Origin: Paenibacillus polymyxa | GTDB taxonomy: Bacteria; Bacillota; Bacilli; Paenibacillales; Paenibacillaceae | Assembly (NCBI RefSeq): GCF_015710975.1 | Contig: NZ_CP049783.1 | Location: forward strand, 1,591,501-1,655,500 | DNA length: 64,000 bases | Direction: 5' to 3' | Notes under the pieces: model-generated | Seen by the model: the letters and a program-made list of their open reading frames with translations, nothing else | Databases searched by the model: none | Told to the model about the DNA's origin: nothing | Part shown: piece by piece, positions 40,022 to 48,200 of the stretch | Position numbering within the stretch: the stretch's first letter is position 1 | Layout of the letters: each line of letters starts with the position of its first letter | Made by a program: the position numbers and the translations under genes

Positions 40022-40744
40022 TTAGTGTACCGATACAAAGGTATTAAATTTCAAATATTTGTAGTGAAATCGCATATGCGAAAATTCAAATGGGGTACCG
40101 TTATCCAAAAAGAAAACACCCTCCATAATGCCTACGGGTTCATTTTCTTTCAATTGCAGTAGCTTTTGATCATTCTCTTCAGACGGTTCTGCAAAAATAG
40201 ATAAAAAGGATTTGGTGACGGCCAGGTTCCGCGAGTCCTCCAAATAATTAAAAATGGAACCCTCAATAATGGTCTGATTTAAATCCTGGACAATTTTAAT
40301 GGGAATATAGCCCGTTTCGATCATAAATGGATCATCATCAAACAGACGCAAGCGAACGATTTTATAAACAAAATCATGAGTGTCCAAGAACAAATCGCGC
40401 TGTAGTTCTTCTGTCGGTGGAATGACCTCAAAACTCAATACTTTGATTTTTGGCTTTTTGCCATGCATTTGAAAATTATCAGTAACTCCTAGATTAGAGC
40501 CCTCGTAGTTAAAGATAGATTCATTTCTTATGTATAAGGGATTAATAAATGTCCCGGAACCTTGTTTTTTGAAAATAATTCCGACACTCTCCATTTTAGT
40601 CAGAGCACGTTTAATGGAACTACGACTAACCTGGTAAGTCTCACTAAGACTACGTTCATCTGGCAATCTCATATCTGCAAACTTTCCAGCGAAAATTTTC
40701 ATTTTAAGATCGTCAATAATTTGCTTATAGACAAATTGTGTCAT
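40022..40744 (-). CDS. GntR-family (HutC/UTRA) transcriptional regulator
   Basis: This 240-residue protein has an N-terminal winged HTH (YKQIIDDLKMKIFAGKFADMRLPDERSLSETYQVSRSSIKRAL) and a UTRA effector domain (KPKIKVLSFEVIPP, DPFMIETGYIPIKI, HMRFHYKYLKF). GAGGAG precedes the ATG. It lies immediately upstream of xfp on the same strand with its own terminator, so it probably represses xfp and responds to a sugar phosphate. The effector is inferred only. Confidence 0.88.
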   Translation of the reverse strand: MTQFVYKQIIDDLKMKIFAGKFADMRLPDERSLSETYQVSRSSIKRALTKMESVGIIFKKQGSGTFINPLYIRNESIFNYEGSNLGVTDNFQMHGKKPKIKVLSFEVIPPTEELQRDLFLDTHDFVYKIVRLRLFDDDPFMIETGYIPIKIVQDLNQTIIEGSIFNYLEDSRNLAVTKSFLSIFAEPSEENDQKLLQLKENEPVGIMEGVFFLDNGTPFEFSHMRFHYKYLKFNTFVSVH

Positions 40745-41061
40745 ATAGTACTCCTCTTTCAGGTCTTCTATAACTCCATATAGTTTACCATAAACATGCC
40801 CATTTCATCTCATGTTTGTTTGTGTCCCTTCTACTTTACATCCTTATGCATAATGCTACCATGACATATACATCACACCACTGAAACATATCTGCAAATC
40901 AGCAAAAAATACAGCACTTCCACATTAACATCCGCATAGGACCAAGCCTGTTTCGAACTTTGTGGGTTGTTTGACTAGACCAGGCTAAAATCCTTGAATA
41001 CATTGTTATTATTTATCTCGTTCAAAGGTTCTCTAATTAGAATGGTGGGGGGGAGATCACA
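40745..41061. other. Intergenic region between GntR and GT2 genes
   Basis: This is the divergent promoter region for the regulator (minus) and the glycosyltransferase (plus). It is AT-rich, with no ORF of note and no clear hairpin. I could not settle on a promoter. Confidence 0.4.
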
Positions 41062-42210
41062 TTGGCTATCCGCTACAGCGTCATCATTCCAACCTATAAT
41101 CGCGCCCAGCAGCTGTTGCTCACACTCGCTTCATTTGAATCACAAACCTACCCGAAGCAACTATTCGAAGTCATTGTAGCTGATGATGGTTCTACAGACG
41201 GAACGAAAGAAATGGTCGAAGGCTTCAAAGCATCCTATCCTCTTATCTATGTGTCACACCCTGAACAACGCGGTCGATCTGCCGTTCGAAATTTGGGACT
41301 GCGCCGAGCAAAAGGGCTATACATCATTTTCTGTGACGCTGACTTTTTGGTGCTGCCTCATTTCATTAAAACCGTGAGCCGTTATCACCGCAAGTATCCC
41401 AAATCTGTGCTTTCAGGCATTCCGCACTCGTGGGACGATGCATTTACCCACTATCACCCTGATTTTTCTGTGGAAGAAAAAGAACATTGTCGGAGCATAC
41501 TTACACAATCCGGCTTATGGAATCCTGACTTTGAAACAGCGAATGAAATTACCCCGGTCATAACGCCAGAAGATATCCTTCATCAAACGGGCGCACTGTC
41601 TAAAGTCGTTAGTCCCACAAGGGTTCCTCCCAATACGCAGAAACAATTTGCCTCAACGGACGTAGCTCCCTGGATGATGCTAGTAACTCGTTGTGTGGCC
41701 ATCAGACGCAACCACTTAATTCGTATTGGAGGTTTCAATGAACGGTTTGTGCTGTACGGACTCGAAGACTGGGATCTTGGCTATAGACTGCATCGCTTAA
41801 AAATCCCTTTTTATTGCATCAAAGAGGTGGTCGGGTATCATCAGGAGCATCCAACCCATCTTAGAGGTAACGTTTTAAATACGGAAAATCTAAGAATCAT
41901 GTATGAAACTTACGGGTTCAATGACTCCTCGTTAAATTTATTTGCTCTGATTCCTCCATCCGAGGATTTTGAGACCTACAAAAATACGCTGCGAGTATTG
42001 CGCAGGGGACTCCGTTCCAGGTTAACACGTTCATCAGCTATGTTGTTGAGAAGGACACTACGCATTGCTGCCAAGCAGTTTTATTATCATAACAACACCC
42101 CAGCATACCAACAATCATTACGAGCGATACAAAGGAAAGCTGAGAACCGGAAAAGCCGAGTCGCTCATGTGTTACGAGAAATGTTAGTAAAGTCTGAAAA
42201 GCTGGTGTAA
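41062..42210 (+). CDS. Family 2 glycosyltransferase
   Basis: This 382-residue protein has a GT-A fold: SVIIPTYNRAQQLLLTLAS, VIVADDGSTDGT and a metal-binding FCDADF. The galactosyltransferase-type C-terminal segment is GGFNERFVLYGLEDWDLGYRL. An Arg-rich helical tail (about 310-382) may associate with the membrane. The start is TTG 41062 behind GGGGGGGAGATC. It is a lone gene, so it may decorate a surface polysaccharide or glycolipid. Donor and acceptor are unknown. Confidence 0.88.
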   Translation: MAIRYSVIIPTYNRAQQLLLTLASFESQTYPKQLFEVIVADDGSTDGTKEMVEGFKASYPLIYVSHPEQRGRSAVRNLGLRRAKGLYIIFCDADFLVLPHFIKTVSRYHRKYPKSVLSGIPHSWDDAFTHYHPDFSVEEKEHCRSILTQSGLWNPDFETANEITPVITPEDILHQTGALSKVVSPTRVPPNTQKQFASTDVAPWMMLVTRCVAIRRNHLIRIGGFNERFVLYGLEDWDLGYRLHRLKIPFYCIKEVVGYHQEHPTHLRGNVLNTENLRIMYETYGFNDSSLNLFALIPPSEDFETYKNTLRVLRRGLRSRLTRSSAMLLRRTLRIAAKQFYYHNNTPAYQQSLRAIQRKAENRKSRVAHVLREMLVKSEKLV

Positions 42211-42353
42211 TAACAAGAGGGCGGAAGGTCATGAGATATATACCTGGAAGCAGGTTCTGTCTTGGATAGATAATGTCGTATATTAGATTAGTCAAATCAT
42301 AAATATAGGTTAATTGCGGAGGATTTTATTTTCAGGGAGTAATCTATCAAATG

Positions 42354-42387
42354 AAAAATCCACAATCGAATGAGATTGTGGATTTAT
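42354..42387. terminator. Bidirectional terminator
   Basis: AAATCCACAATC (42356-42367) pairs perfectly with GATTGTGGATTT (42374-42385), with A/T-rich flanks, between the convergent glycosyltransferase and dioxygenase genes. Confidence 0.75.
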
Positions 42388-42434
42388 GTGACTTTATCTG
42401 GATGCAAAACAGCAGCTATTTCGTTTGATTTCGT

Positions 42435-43385
42435 TTACTTTTGTTTATCTGTTAATGTTCTCACTTCAATAGGATGCAGGTTTGCCTCGATCTGAGCCCG
42501 CTGCGGTTCATACCACTCTGGTAGCATTAATTTCTGCCCCAAAGATTCCGCAGGTTCATCGTTAGCAAAGCCCGGTGGATCTGTAGCAATTTCAAATAGT
42601 ATGCCGCCCGCTTCTCTGAAATATATCGCATTAAAATATTGGCGGTCGATGATGGGAGTCGGCTGATACCCATAATGCTGAACTGTGCTTCTCCAGTCTT
42701 CATGTTGCTCGAAATCTTTTGCGCGCCATGCAATGTGATGCACTGTGCCTGCTCCACCAAAGCCTAAACCCATCTTGGCAAGCGGAACATCCACGATATT
42801 ACCGATTTCTCCTGCAGATTGATAACGAGCATATTCGGCATCTTCGTCGATTTTCGTAAATCCGAGTATACTCTCCAATGCATCCATCGTTTTCTGTGGA
42901 TTGACGCTAAATAGTACGGCGCCTCCGAACCCTTTAATGGCGTTGTCAGCCGAAATGCCATCGTAAGACCAAGTACTGTTCGCTCCTTCCGCACGTTCAA
43001 CAAGCTCAAGACGTAGGCCCTCATTATCCTCGAATTGAAGATATTGTTCATTAAAACGGCTTGTTTTCGTAACTTCAATACCAAAGCTTTGCAAACGGTG
43101 CTGCCAAAAATCAAGTGAACCTGGCGGTACCACATACGAGGTTATGCCCACCTGACCGCCTCCGACTCGCCCTTTGGGAGTTCCTGGTGCCGGGAAAAAA
43201 GTAATGATCGTTCCAGGACTTCCTGCCTCGTTACCAAAATACAAGTGGTAAACCTCAGGAGCATCGAAGTTGATCGTTTTCTTCACTAACCGAAGTCCAA
43301 GAATACCTGCATAGAAATCGACATTTGCCTGCGGATTACCAGCAAAAGCTGTAATATGATGAATACCTGCAGTTTGAAGTGACAT
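42435..43385 (-). CDS. Ring-cleaving dioxygenase, MhqO-like (VOC family)
   Basis: This 316-residue protein carries two glyoxalase/VOC modules. GIHHITAFAGNPQANVDFYAGILGLRLVKKT and VHHIAWRAKDFEQHEDW give the metal-binding His, and GGILFEIATDPPGF gives the Glu. It resembles B. subtilis MhqO/MhqE hydroquinone-specific dioxygenases, which open the ring of quinols formed during quinone stress. AAGGAGG precedes the ATG. It is the last gene of the DUF896-DoxX-dioxygenase unit. Confidence 0.9.
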   Translation of the reverse strand: MSLQTAGIHHITAFAGNPQANVDFYAGILGLRLVKKTINFDAPEVYHLYFGNEAGSPGTIITFFPAPGTPKGRVGGGQVGITSYVVPPGSLDFWQHRLQSFGIEVTKTSRFNEQYLQFEDNEGLRLELVERAEGANSTWSYDGISADNAIKGFGGAVLFSVNPQKTMDALESILGFTKIDEDAEYARYQSAGEIGNIVDVPLAKMGLGFGGAGTVHHIAWRAKDFEQHEDWRSTVQHYGYQPTPIIDRQYFNAIYFREAGGILFEIATDPPGFANDEPAESLGQKLMLPEWYEPQRAQIEANLHPIEVRTLTDKQK

Positions 43386-43458
43386 ATAAAATCCTCCTTT
43401 TAATTGTAGAAATCCTTATTTTTATCATTGGTAATTTTTAATGACTTAGGTTCATGTA

Positions 43459-43857
43459 TTAATGAAGTATTGCATCAATGGAATATGGACCTGCGCCTAT
43501 CAACGCAATACCGACTACGACAGCAATAAGAACCAGCGGATATTCATAGCCATTAGCGGTGGCCCAGATCCCGTTTTGACCATGTACTTTGACAATCGCT
43601 CCAAGCATCGTCATCGTAATCAACAATGCTGCCAGTGGAGTAAGCAGTCCTACAGCAAATAGAGCTCCTCCCAGCAATTCCATCAATCCAGCGGCCACGG
43701 CCATCAGTACTCCGGGCTTGATCCCGATTGATTCCATCCAACCACTGGTACCTTTTGGACCATAACCACCAAACCAGCCAAAAAGCTTCTGAGCCCCGTG
43801 CCCCACAAATAGCAATCCTACTACCAAACGTATCAACAACAATCCACTCGCCAACAT
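43459..43857 (-). CDS. DoxX-family membrane protein (MhqP/CatD-like)
   Basis: This 132-residue protein has four helices: LLLIRLVVGLLFVGHGAQKLFGWFGG, VLMAVAAGLMELLGGALFAVG, PLAALLITMTMLGAIVKVH and PLVLIAVVVGIALIG. The ORF begins at 43872, but GGAGCGTG precedes ATG 43857. DoxX proteins pair with ring-cleaving dioxygenases in the mhqNOP and catDE operons of Bacillus, the order seen here. It is probably involved in quinone or thiol-oxidant tolerance at the membrane. Confidence 0.9.
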   Translation of the reverse strand: MLASGLLLIRLVVGLLFVGHGAQKLFGWFGGYGPKGTSGWMESIGIKPGVLMAVAAGLMELLGGALFAVGLLTPLAALLITMTMLGAIVKVHGQNGIWATANGYEYPLVLIAVVVGIALIGAGPYSIDAILH

Positions 43858-43926
43858 AAAATCACGCTCCATATTATATTTATTATTTAAAGATTTTTAA
43901 ATTAGAGATATTTGGCAAAGCTAAAT

Positions 43927-44154
43927 TCATGGTTTAACGATTTTAGCCTGCTCTCTTCTAAGTTTTTCAGGAGTTACATCATCACCATTTGGATCGTAAA
44001 TCGTAGCGTTCAAGAGAATACTTTGTACAGATCCCCGAAAGATTTGAAGGTATTCCTTGCGAAGATCCATTTGCTCCGTTTTTTCAATTTCAGTTAACCC
44101 AACTTCTTTTGCTTTGTTTGCCAACTGATTAATTCTTTCTAAAATCGCAATCAT
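43927..44154 (-). CDS. DUF896 (YnzC-like) small protein
   Basis: This 75-residue helical protein (IAILERINQLANKAKEVGLTEIEKTEQ, LRKEYLQIFRGSVQSIL, then DPNGDDVTPEKL) belongs to DUF896, whose members include B. subtilis YnzC. GGGAGGT precedes the ATG. It is the first gene behind the palindromic operator and is likely co-transcribed with the DoxX and dioxygenase genes. That link between DUF896 and an electrophile-stress operon is unusual. Molecular function is unknown. Confidence 0.88.
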   Translation of the reverse strand: MIAILERINQLANKAKEVGLTEIEKTEQMDLRKEYLQIFRGSVQSILLNATIYDPNGDDVTPEKLRREQAKIVKP

Positions 44155-44205
44155 GTGTATACCTCCCTGTTCAAAATTTTCTGTTTGTTTTATCTTTAAT
44201 TTATT

Positions 44206-44246
44206 TATCTTGATATAAAGATATAATATTTTTTTATTCTTGTCAA
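44206..44246 (-). promoter_or_regulatory. Promoter and MarR-type palindrome of the DUF896-DoxX-dioxygenase operon
   Basis: On the minus strand TTGACA (44241-44246) is followed by AT-rich spacer and a -10 that overlaps an 18-bp near-perfect palindrome (44206-44223, TATCTTTATATCAAGATA). Its arms resemble the ATCT-N-AGAT layout of MhqR operators in Bacillus. A repressor bound here would block the -10. Confidence 0.6.
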
Positions 44247-44504
44247 CACTTTATTAAAAAGGGAAGAAGATAGACCCTTGAGTTGCTTTTCACCCCCATA
44301 ATATCAAGGCCATCTCCATACTGATATTACTTGTATTTTAAACGTACTATTGCAGTGACCAGACCATCGTAGGTACGATGGATATCCTGATAAGATCGCT
44401 TCTTTATCTGGATATCCATCGGATACGAATACGAAGCAGCCTTCAGTTCAACTGTATACACGTCCCGAATACAATTCGAAACCTAACAGCTTTGAAACAG
44501 ACCC
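44224..44504. other. Intergenic region between the spike operon end and the DUF896 promoter
   Basis: This convergence-free gap follows the DUF4280 stop. It contains a small CCATCGTA/TACGATGG palindrome (44362-44379) without T-run. No convincing terminator of the spike operon and no effector gene is seen here. Confidence 0.4.
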
Positions 44505-44921
44505 TTAGTCCAGCTCCTGTCCATCATTTTCAATTTGAATATGACCACAATACAGACATTGATGGGTACAGTTTTGTGTCAAAGCAGGCTGTCCTTCGAT
44601 CTTCACATCACTTTTGCCATTCAGCCACGGCATGGTCAGGACTGGAACACACGGAGCCTTCTTCACGCCATAGATGTCCACCATCTCACTTGCTTGCACA
44701 GCTGGATTTAAGGGACTGGAGCAATTTCCAAAAGACTGAATGTTCACCCCTGGAACGTAATCTCCAATGTTCATTTGTGCTTTGTTTTTTACGTAGACGC
44801 CATGGCTAAAAGGTCTCTTCAAACGGGTAGGTTGTGTGCCATAACTACAACTTAAGATCGCTCCTGCCACGACATAGCTTTTTTTTGCACCCGTTCCCGG
44901 TCTCACCTGGGCTTCTCCCAC
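44505..44921 (-). CDS. PAAR-like DUF4280 protein
   Basis: This 138-residue cytosolic protein has YVVAGAILSCSYGTQPTRLKRP at its start, a central NIGDYVPGVNIQSFGNCSSPLNPAV and several conserved cysteines (CSPL, CVPVLTMPW, CTHQCLYCGHI). That is the DUF4280 pattern, predicted to form a PAAR-like tip for VgrG spikes. The start is GTG 44921, abutting the preceding stop, with AGGAGG 9 nt upstream. It is the last gene of the spike operon. No effector domain is fused, so it may be a plain tip. Confidence 0.85.
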   Translation of the reverse strand: MGEAQVRPGTGAKKSYVVAGAILSCSYGTQPTRLKRPFSHGVYVKNKAQMNIGDYVPGVNIQSFGNCSSPLNPAVQASEMVDIYGVKKAPCVPVLTMPWLNGKSDVKIEGQPALTQNCTHQCLYCGHIQIENDGQELD

Positions 44922-45470
44922 TTACCCCATCCTCCTTAGTGCTTCTATCTCAACTCTTTGCACTCGAATACCTGTAAAAGATCGGCGCAGCAGGCTTTCT
45001 GCCACAGCCAAATGGATATAGATATAAGGTTCGATCAGTCCCTCAATCCGAAAAACAGGAGGCTCTATCTCCCCCTGTCTCAGTAACAAACGCTTCAACG
45101 TACCATTGGGGTACCATTCCGTTTGTGCGGACAAACAGTCCACCATCGGCGGACGAAGCACCCAGTATACCTCCTGTCTGGCCTGCTGGAAATCGGTAAG
45201 GATGGCTGCTTTCCACTTCAGTTCCGGCATATATTTCTCCAATAATACTTTCATCCGATCGGACACCAGTGGTAGGGGAAATTCCAAAAAATCCGGGTAC
45301 ACTGTTCGTGGATCGGTATGTACAGCCAAAAAAAGAGGTTCATCCTGCTGTTGCTGTCCCTCGGCCTCCGTCAGGATATCTTCTACTTGCAAAGGAGACA
45401 GCGCAGCAGGCTCCACCCGATGCTTTACCCGCTCGTCTACCATTAGCCGAAAATATCTCAGTGCAGCCAC
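44922..45470 (-). CDS. Unassigned 182-residue protein of the spike operon
   Basis: This soluble 182-residue protein contains YPDFLEFPLPLVSDRMKVLLEKYMPELKWKAA and a C-terminal YIYIHLAVAESLLRRSFTGIRVQRVE. These segments faintly recall Imm11/DUF1629-type proteins found near type VI cassettes, but I am not sure. The GTG start at 45470 overlaps the pentapeptide gene by 13 nt, with AAAGGGG directly before it (tight spacing). An internal ATG at 45443 lacks a better RBS. It is co-translated with its neighbours, so it belongs to the system as an adaptor, chaperone or immunity-like factor. Confidence 0.7.
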   Translation of the reverse strand: MAALRYFRLMVDERVKHRVEPAALSPLQVEDILTEAEGQQQQDEPLFLAVHTDPRTVYPDFLEFPLPLVSDRMKVLLEKYMPELKWKAAILTDFQQARQEVYWVLRPPMVDCLSAQTEWYPNGTLKRLLLRQGEIEPPVFRIEGLIEPYIYIHLAVAESLLRRSFTGIRVQRVEIEALRRMG

Positions 45471-46696
45471 CCCCTTTTGCTAGCAGCATCCCTGACCTGT
45501 GTAGACCACTCCAAACCAATGGCTCCTCTACGCTGTTCATCGGTAAAAATAACTCCTTGTACGTTTGCACCCGTAAAATCAGCCCCGATCAAGCATGCCT
45601 CTTTAAAGGATGCACCTGTCACATCTGCTCCAACAAAGCAGGCATCCGTGAGGTCTGCCCCGTCCAAGGACGTTTTTTGTAGTAACGCCTCTTGAAATAT
45701 AGCTCCTCGCAACTGCGCATCATGAAAACGGGCCCCCTGCAAGCTCGCCCCTGTGAAATCTACGCTGGCAAAACCCAATGGCTCCCAATCCAATGAAGCA
45801 TCTGATCCATATCCGGCGTTACCCATAACGACATCCAATATGGCCCCTTTCATCGAGCATCCGCTAAAATTGGCCCCATGAAGCAAGCTGTATGTCAAAT
45901 CGATTCCATTTAGCTGACTTTCCTGCCACACCGTTCCTACCAGGATACAACCATGCAGTCGGCTATGCTCCATTCTGATTTGGCGAAAGGCTGTATAACG
46001 GAAATCCAACAGGTTGTAATCCCCATCCGATAGTTCAACTTGGGTCAACGCCTGATAGCTGTACGCATGTTCTTCTTTTTCCTCCAACCACGACTTGATT
46101 TCATTTGCCTCCATGGCTCTGCGATCTTCTCGATATACCGACACACTATGATCCATATATTCCCCCACACGAATCTCGAACGTCTCATCTCGCTCCAGCT
46201 CTTGAAACTCCGGCAAGCACACAGCCTGTTTCATTGCCGAGCGCACCACATTCACAACGAGCGCATGAATGTGTACTGCTGCCTCCAACATTATCTGCTC
46301 CCATTCAAGCTCCGATAGAGAAACTTGCTGCTTCTCTACCTCCCCTCGCAATTGTCGCTGCAAATCAGTCCAGTAAGAATATGCCCAGCTTGTATTCCAT
46401 TCAAAACGGATCGGCTGCGGATCAAGCATCCATAAAGCATCGGAAATCTCTACGAGATAACCAGGCCGTTCTTCCAGCCACATGGTACGTAGCATAGAGT
46501 ACGTGATATAACCGATCCTTCCTTTTCTTCCTTGAAGCTGCTCTTGCCGAATATGCTGGCAATATCTCCGAAACTCTTCGACACAGGCCTGAATCCGTTG
46601 CTCCTGCGTCATCTTGAACTTCAGTGCCCAGTCTCTGCGGATGAGAAACCATGCCTGATTCAAAATGTCCTGCCATTGCGATTCGAACTCATCCAT
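45458..46696 (-). CDS. Pentapeptide-repeat protein of the spike operon
   Basis: This roughly 412-residue protein has a helical N-terminal region of about 220 residues (WQDILNQAWFLIRRDWALKF, DALWMLDPQPIRFEW) and then about 30 pentapeptide repeats of the A(D/N)LXX type (LLHGANFSGCSMKGAIL, TSLDGADLTDACFVGADVTGASF), predicting a right-handed quadrilateral beta-helix. ATG 46696 has GGAG 6 nt upstream. ATG 46708 is possible but has no good RBS. In proteobacterial VgrG cassettes a pentapeptide protein sits beside PAAR genes, as here. Its function there is unclear. Confidence 0.85.
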   Translation of the reverse strand: MDEFESQWQDILNQAWFLIRRDWALKFKMTQEQRIQACVEEFRRYCQHIRQEQLQGRKGRIGYITYSMLRTMWLEERPGYLVEISDALWMLDPQPIRFEWNTSWAYSYWTDLQRQLRGEVEKQQVSLSELEWEQIMLEAAVHIHALVVNVVRSAMKQAVCLPEFQELERDETFEIRVGEYMDHSVSVYREDRRAMEANEIKSWLEEKEEHAYSYQALTQVELSDGDYNLLDFRYTAFRQIRMEHSRLHGCILVGTVWQESQLNGIDLTYSLLHGANFSGCSMKGAILDVVMGNAGYGSDASLDWEPLGFASVDFTGASLQGARFHDAQLRGAIFQEALLQKTSLDGADLTDACFVGADVTGASFKEACLIGADFTGANVQGVIFTDEQRRGAIGLEWSTQVRDAASKRGWLH

Positions 46697-46784
46697 AGGC
46701 TTCTCCATTTGTACTCAACCACCACCTAAAGCTCTCATAAATTCATATCTTCAGGCTGATGCCATTCATCCGCTGCCCTACAGC

Positions 46785-48200
46785 CTAATTCGACTTCACT
46801 TCACTGCCCTTCATATCCGCTGATCCACTCAATTGAATATGACTGCCATTGCAATCCATACGCAGCTCGCTGCCTGCCGACAAATTCATCGTTTTCCCAG
46901 CCGACAAGCTCAGATTACCACCCGCCGAGATACTTACCTGTTTATTGCTCATAATATGAATGCCTTCCTTATCGTCCAGCTTGATAAAAATAGCACCATC
47001 TTTACCCGTCACGACCAGTTCATCCGGTCCCAAACGAATTTCTTTTCCATGAGGTGTGCGCCATATTTTCATCTGCGGATTGGAAAGCTTGTTATGCCCG
47101 CTTCCTCTGTCTGCACGTCGGACTGCACTACCCGCTACCCCATCCTCTTCACGGCTGCCCGGAAAATAGAGTGAAACCGGGTCCCCTTTCTCCGGCATTA
47201 CGTACCAGCCTGTATGTCCCCCGCCGCTATACACCGTCGAATAGTTGAACCAATGCGCCTGATCGACCGCCTGCTTCTCGTCGCAATCCAGATGGATACG
47301 TACCTGATCCTGACGTACGTCTACGACCACCCCGCCTAATGAAGCACCCGCCAGCTTTTCCTGATAATAGCCTTTCTGCCGTAAGCCTTTGTACGAGGCA
47401 AGCACATATTGATGCCGCAACAGCCCTTGCCTCATCTCCGTATAAGCCTCAATGACATACAAACTGTGTCCCTGAAAGGTCAACTGAGCGCCCAGATCCA
47501 GCACCTCGTCTGTCTCCACCTCATAAAAAATAAAGTCATTTTCGTTTACCTTTGCCTGCTCATTTTCCTGAAAGTAGCGGAAAGGCAGCATCTGCTTGCG
47601 TACCGTATAACGGGTATGATCCAGTACTGCCTGTGCAGGGCTGTCTTCAATGCCAAAATAAAATTTAGGACTGTCAAAACGCGCCACAGGCATCAGACTC
47701 GTATGATAGCGGGAAGCCATGCGTCTTAAAAAAGCCCAATCCGTTTCCTGATACTGAATCGCAATCCGTCCGATAGGCTCTCCACCTGTCGCTCCATCAA
47801 TCACATCCAACCCTTCATAATCCTTACCAATCTGCTCCAGCATCTGAGGAATCGTCATTTTGGTATATTGAAAAGAACGGGTGCGTTGCTGAATATCCAT
47901 CCGATAAGTATGGGAAATCGCCTCTACCTCCAGATAGTACACATCCCGCACAACCTTCACTTCGACCGATAGCGCAATCCCGCTGAATAGCGGCTTACTT
48001 TCACCCAATTCATTCTGCTGGCTTACCTCAATCACCGTGTTCTTTTCCGTCGTTTCCACATAGCTGTCTTGCATCTCTTCCGGGATGATCCCTGTAAAAT
48101 AGAGCCGAGTATGCTCGTTGATTTTCTTCGTGAGGGTAAGCTGCTCCAGCTCAACCAGCTCGTAAGGCTGGATTTGGATATTATCGTAGCCCAGACTCAT
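46785..48200 (-). CDS. VgrG/Pvc8-like spike protein (contractile injection system type)
   Basis: This 471-residue protein shows the gp27-like base typical of VgrG and phage late-control D: YVETTEKNTVIEVSQQ, FSGIALSVEVKVVRDVYYLEVEAISHTYRMD and IAIQYQETDWAFLRRMASRYHTSLMP. A gp5-like OB fold follows (GVVVDVRQDQVRIHLDCDEKQA, GGGHTGWYVMPEKGDPVSLYFPG), then a short Ser/Gly beta-helix (NKQVSISAGGNLSLSAGKTMNLSAGSELRM). The start ATG overlaps the upstream DUF1795 stop by 4 nt (ATGA), with GGAG upstream. No fused effector domain is seen. Confidence 0.9.
   Translation of the reverse strand: MSLGYDNIQIQPYELVELEQLTLTKKINEHTRLYFTGIIPEEMQDSYVETTEKNTVIEVSQQNELGESKPLFSGIALSVEVKVVRDVYYLEVEAISHTYRMDIQQRTRSFQYTKMTIPQMLEQIGKDYEGLDVIDGATGGEPIGRIAIQYQETDWAFLRRMASRYHTSLMPVARFDSPKFYFGIEDSPAQAVLDHTRYTVRKQMLPFRYFQENEQAKVNENDFIFYEVETDEVLDLGAQLTFQGHSLYVIEAYTEMRQGLLRHQYVLASYKGLRQKGYYQEKLAGASLGGVVVDVRQDQVRIHLDCDEKQAVDQAHWFNYSTVYSGGGHTGWYVMPEKGDPVSLYFPGSREEDGVAGSAVRRADRGSGHNKLSNPQMKIWRTPHGKEIRLGPDELVVTGKDGAIFIKLDDKEGIHIMSNKQVSISAGGNLSLSAGKTMNLSAGSELRMDCNGSHIQLSGSADMKGSEVKSN

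Noticed and set aside
44378..44809. Plus-strand ORF opposite the DUF4280 gene
   Set aside because: It is antisense to a gene with good RBS and family match, and has no RBS of its own.
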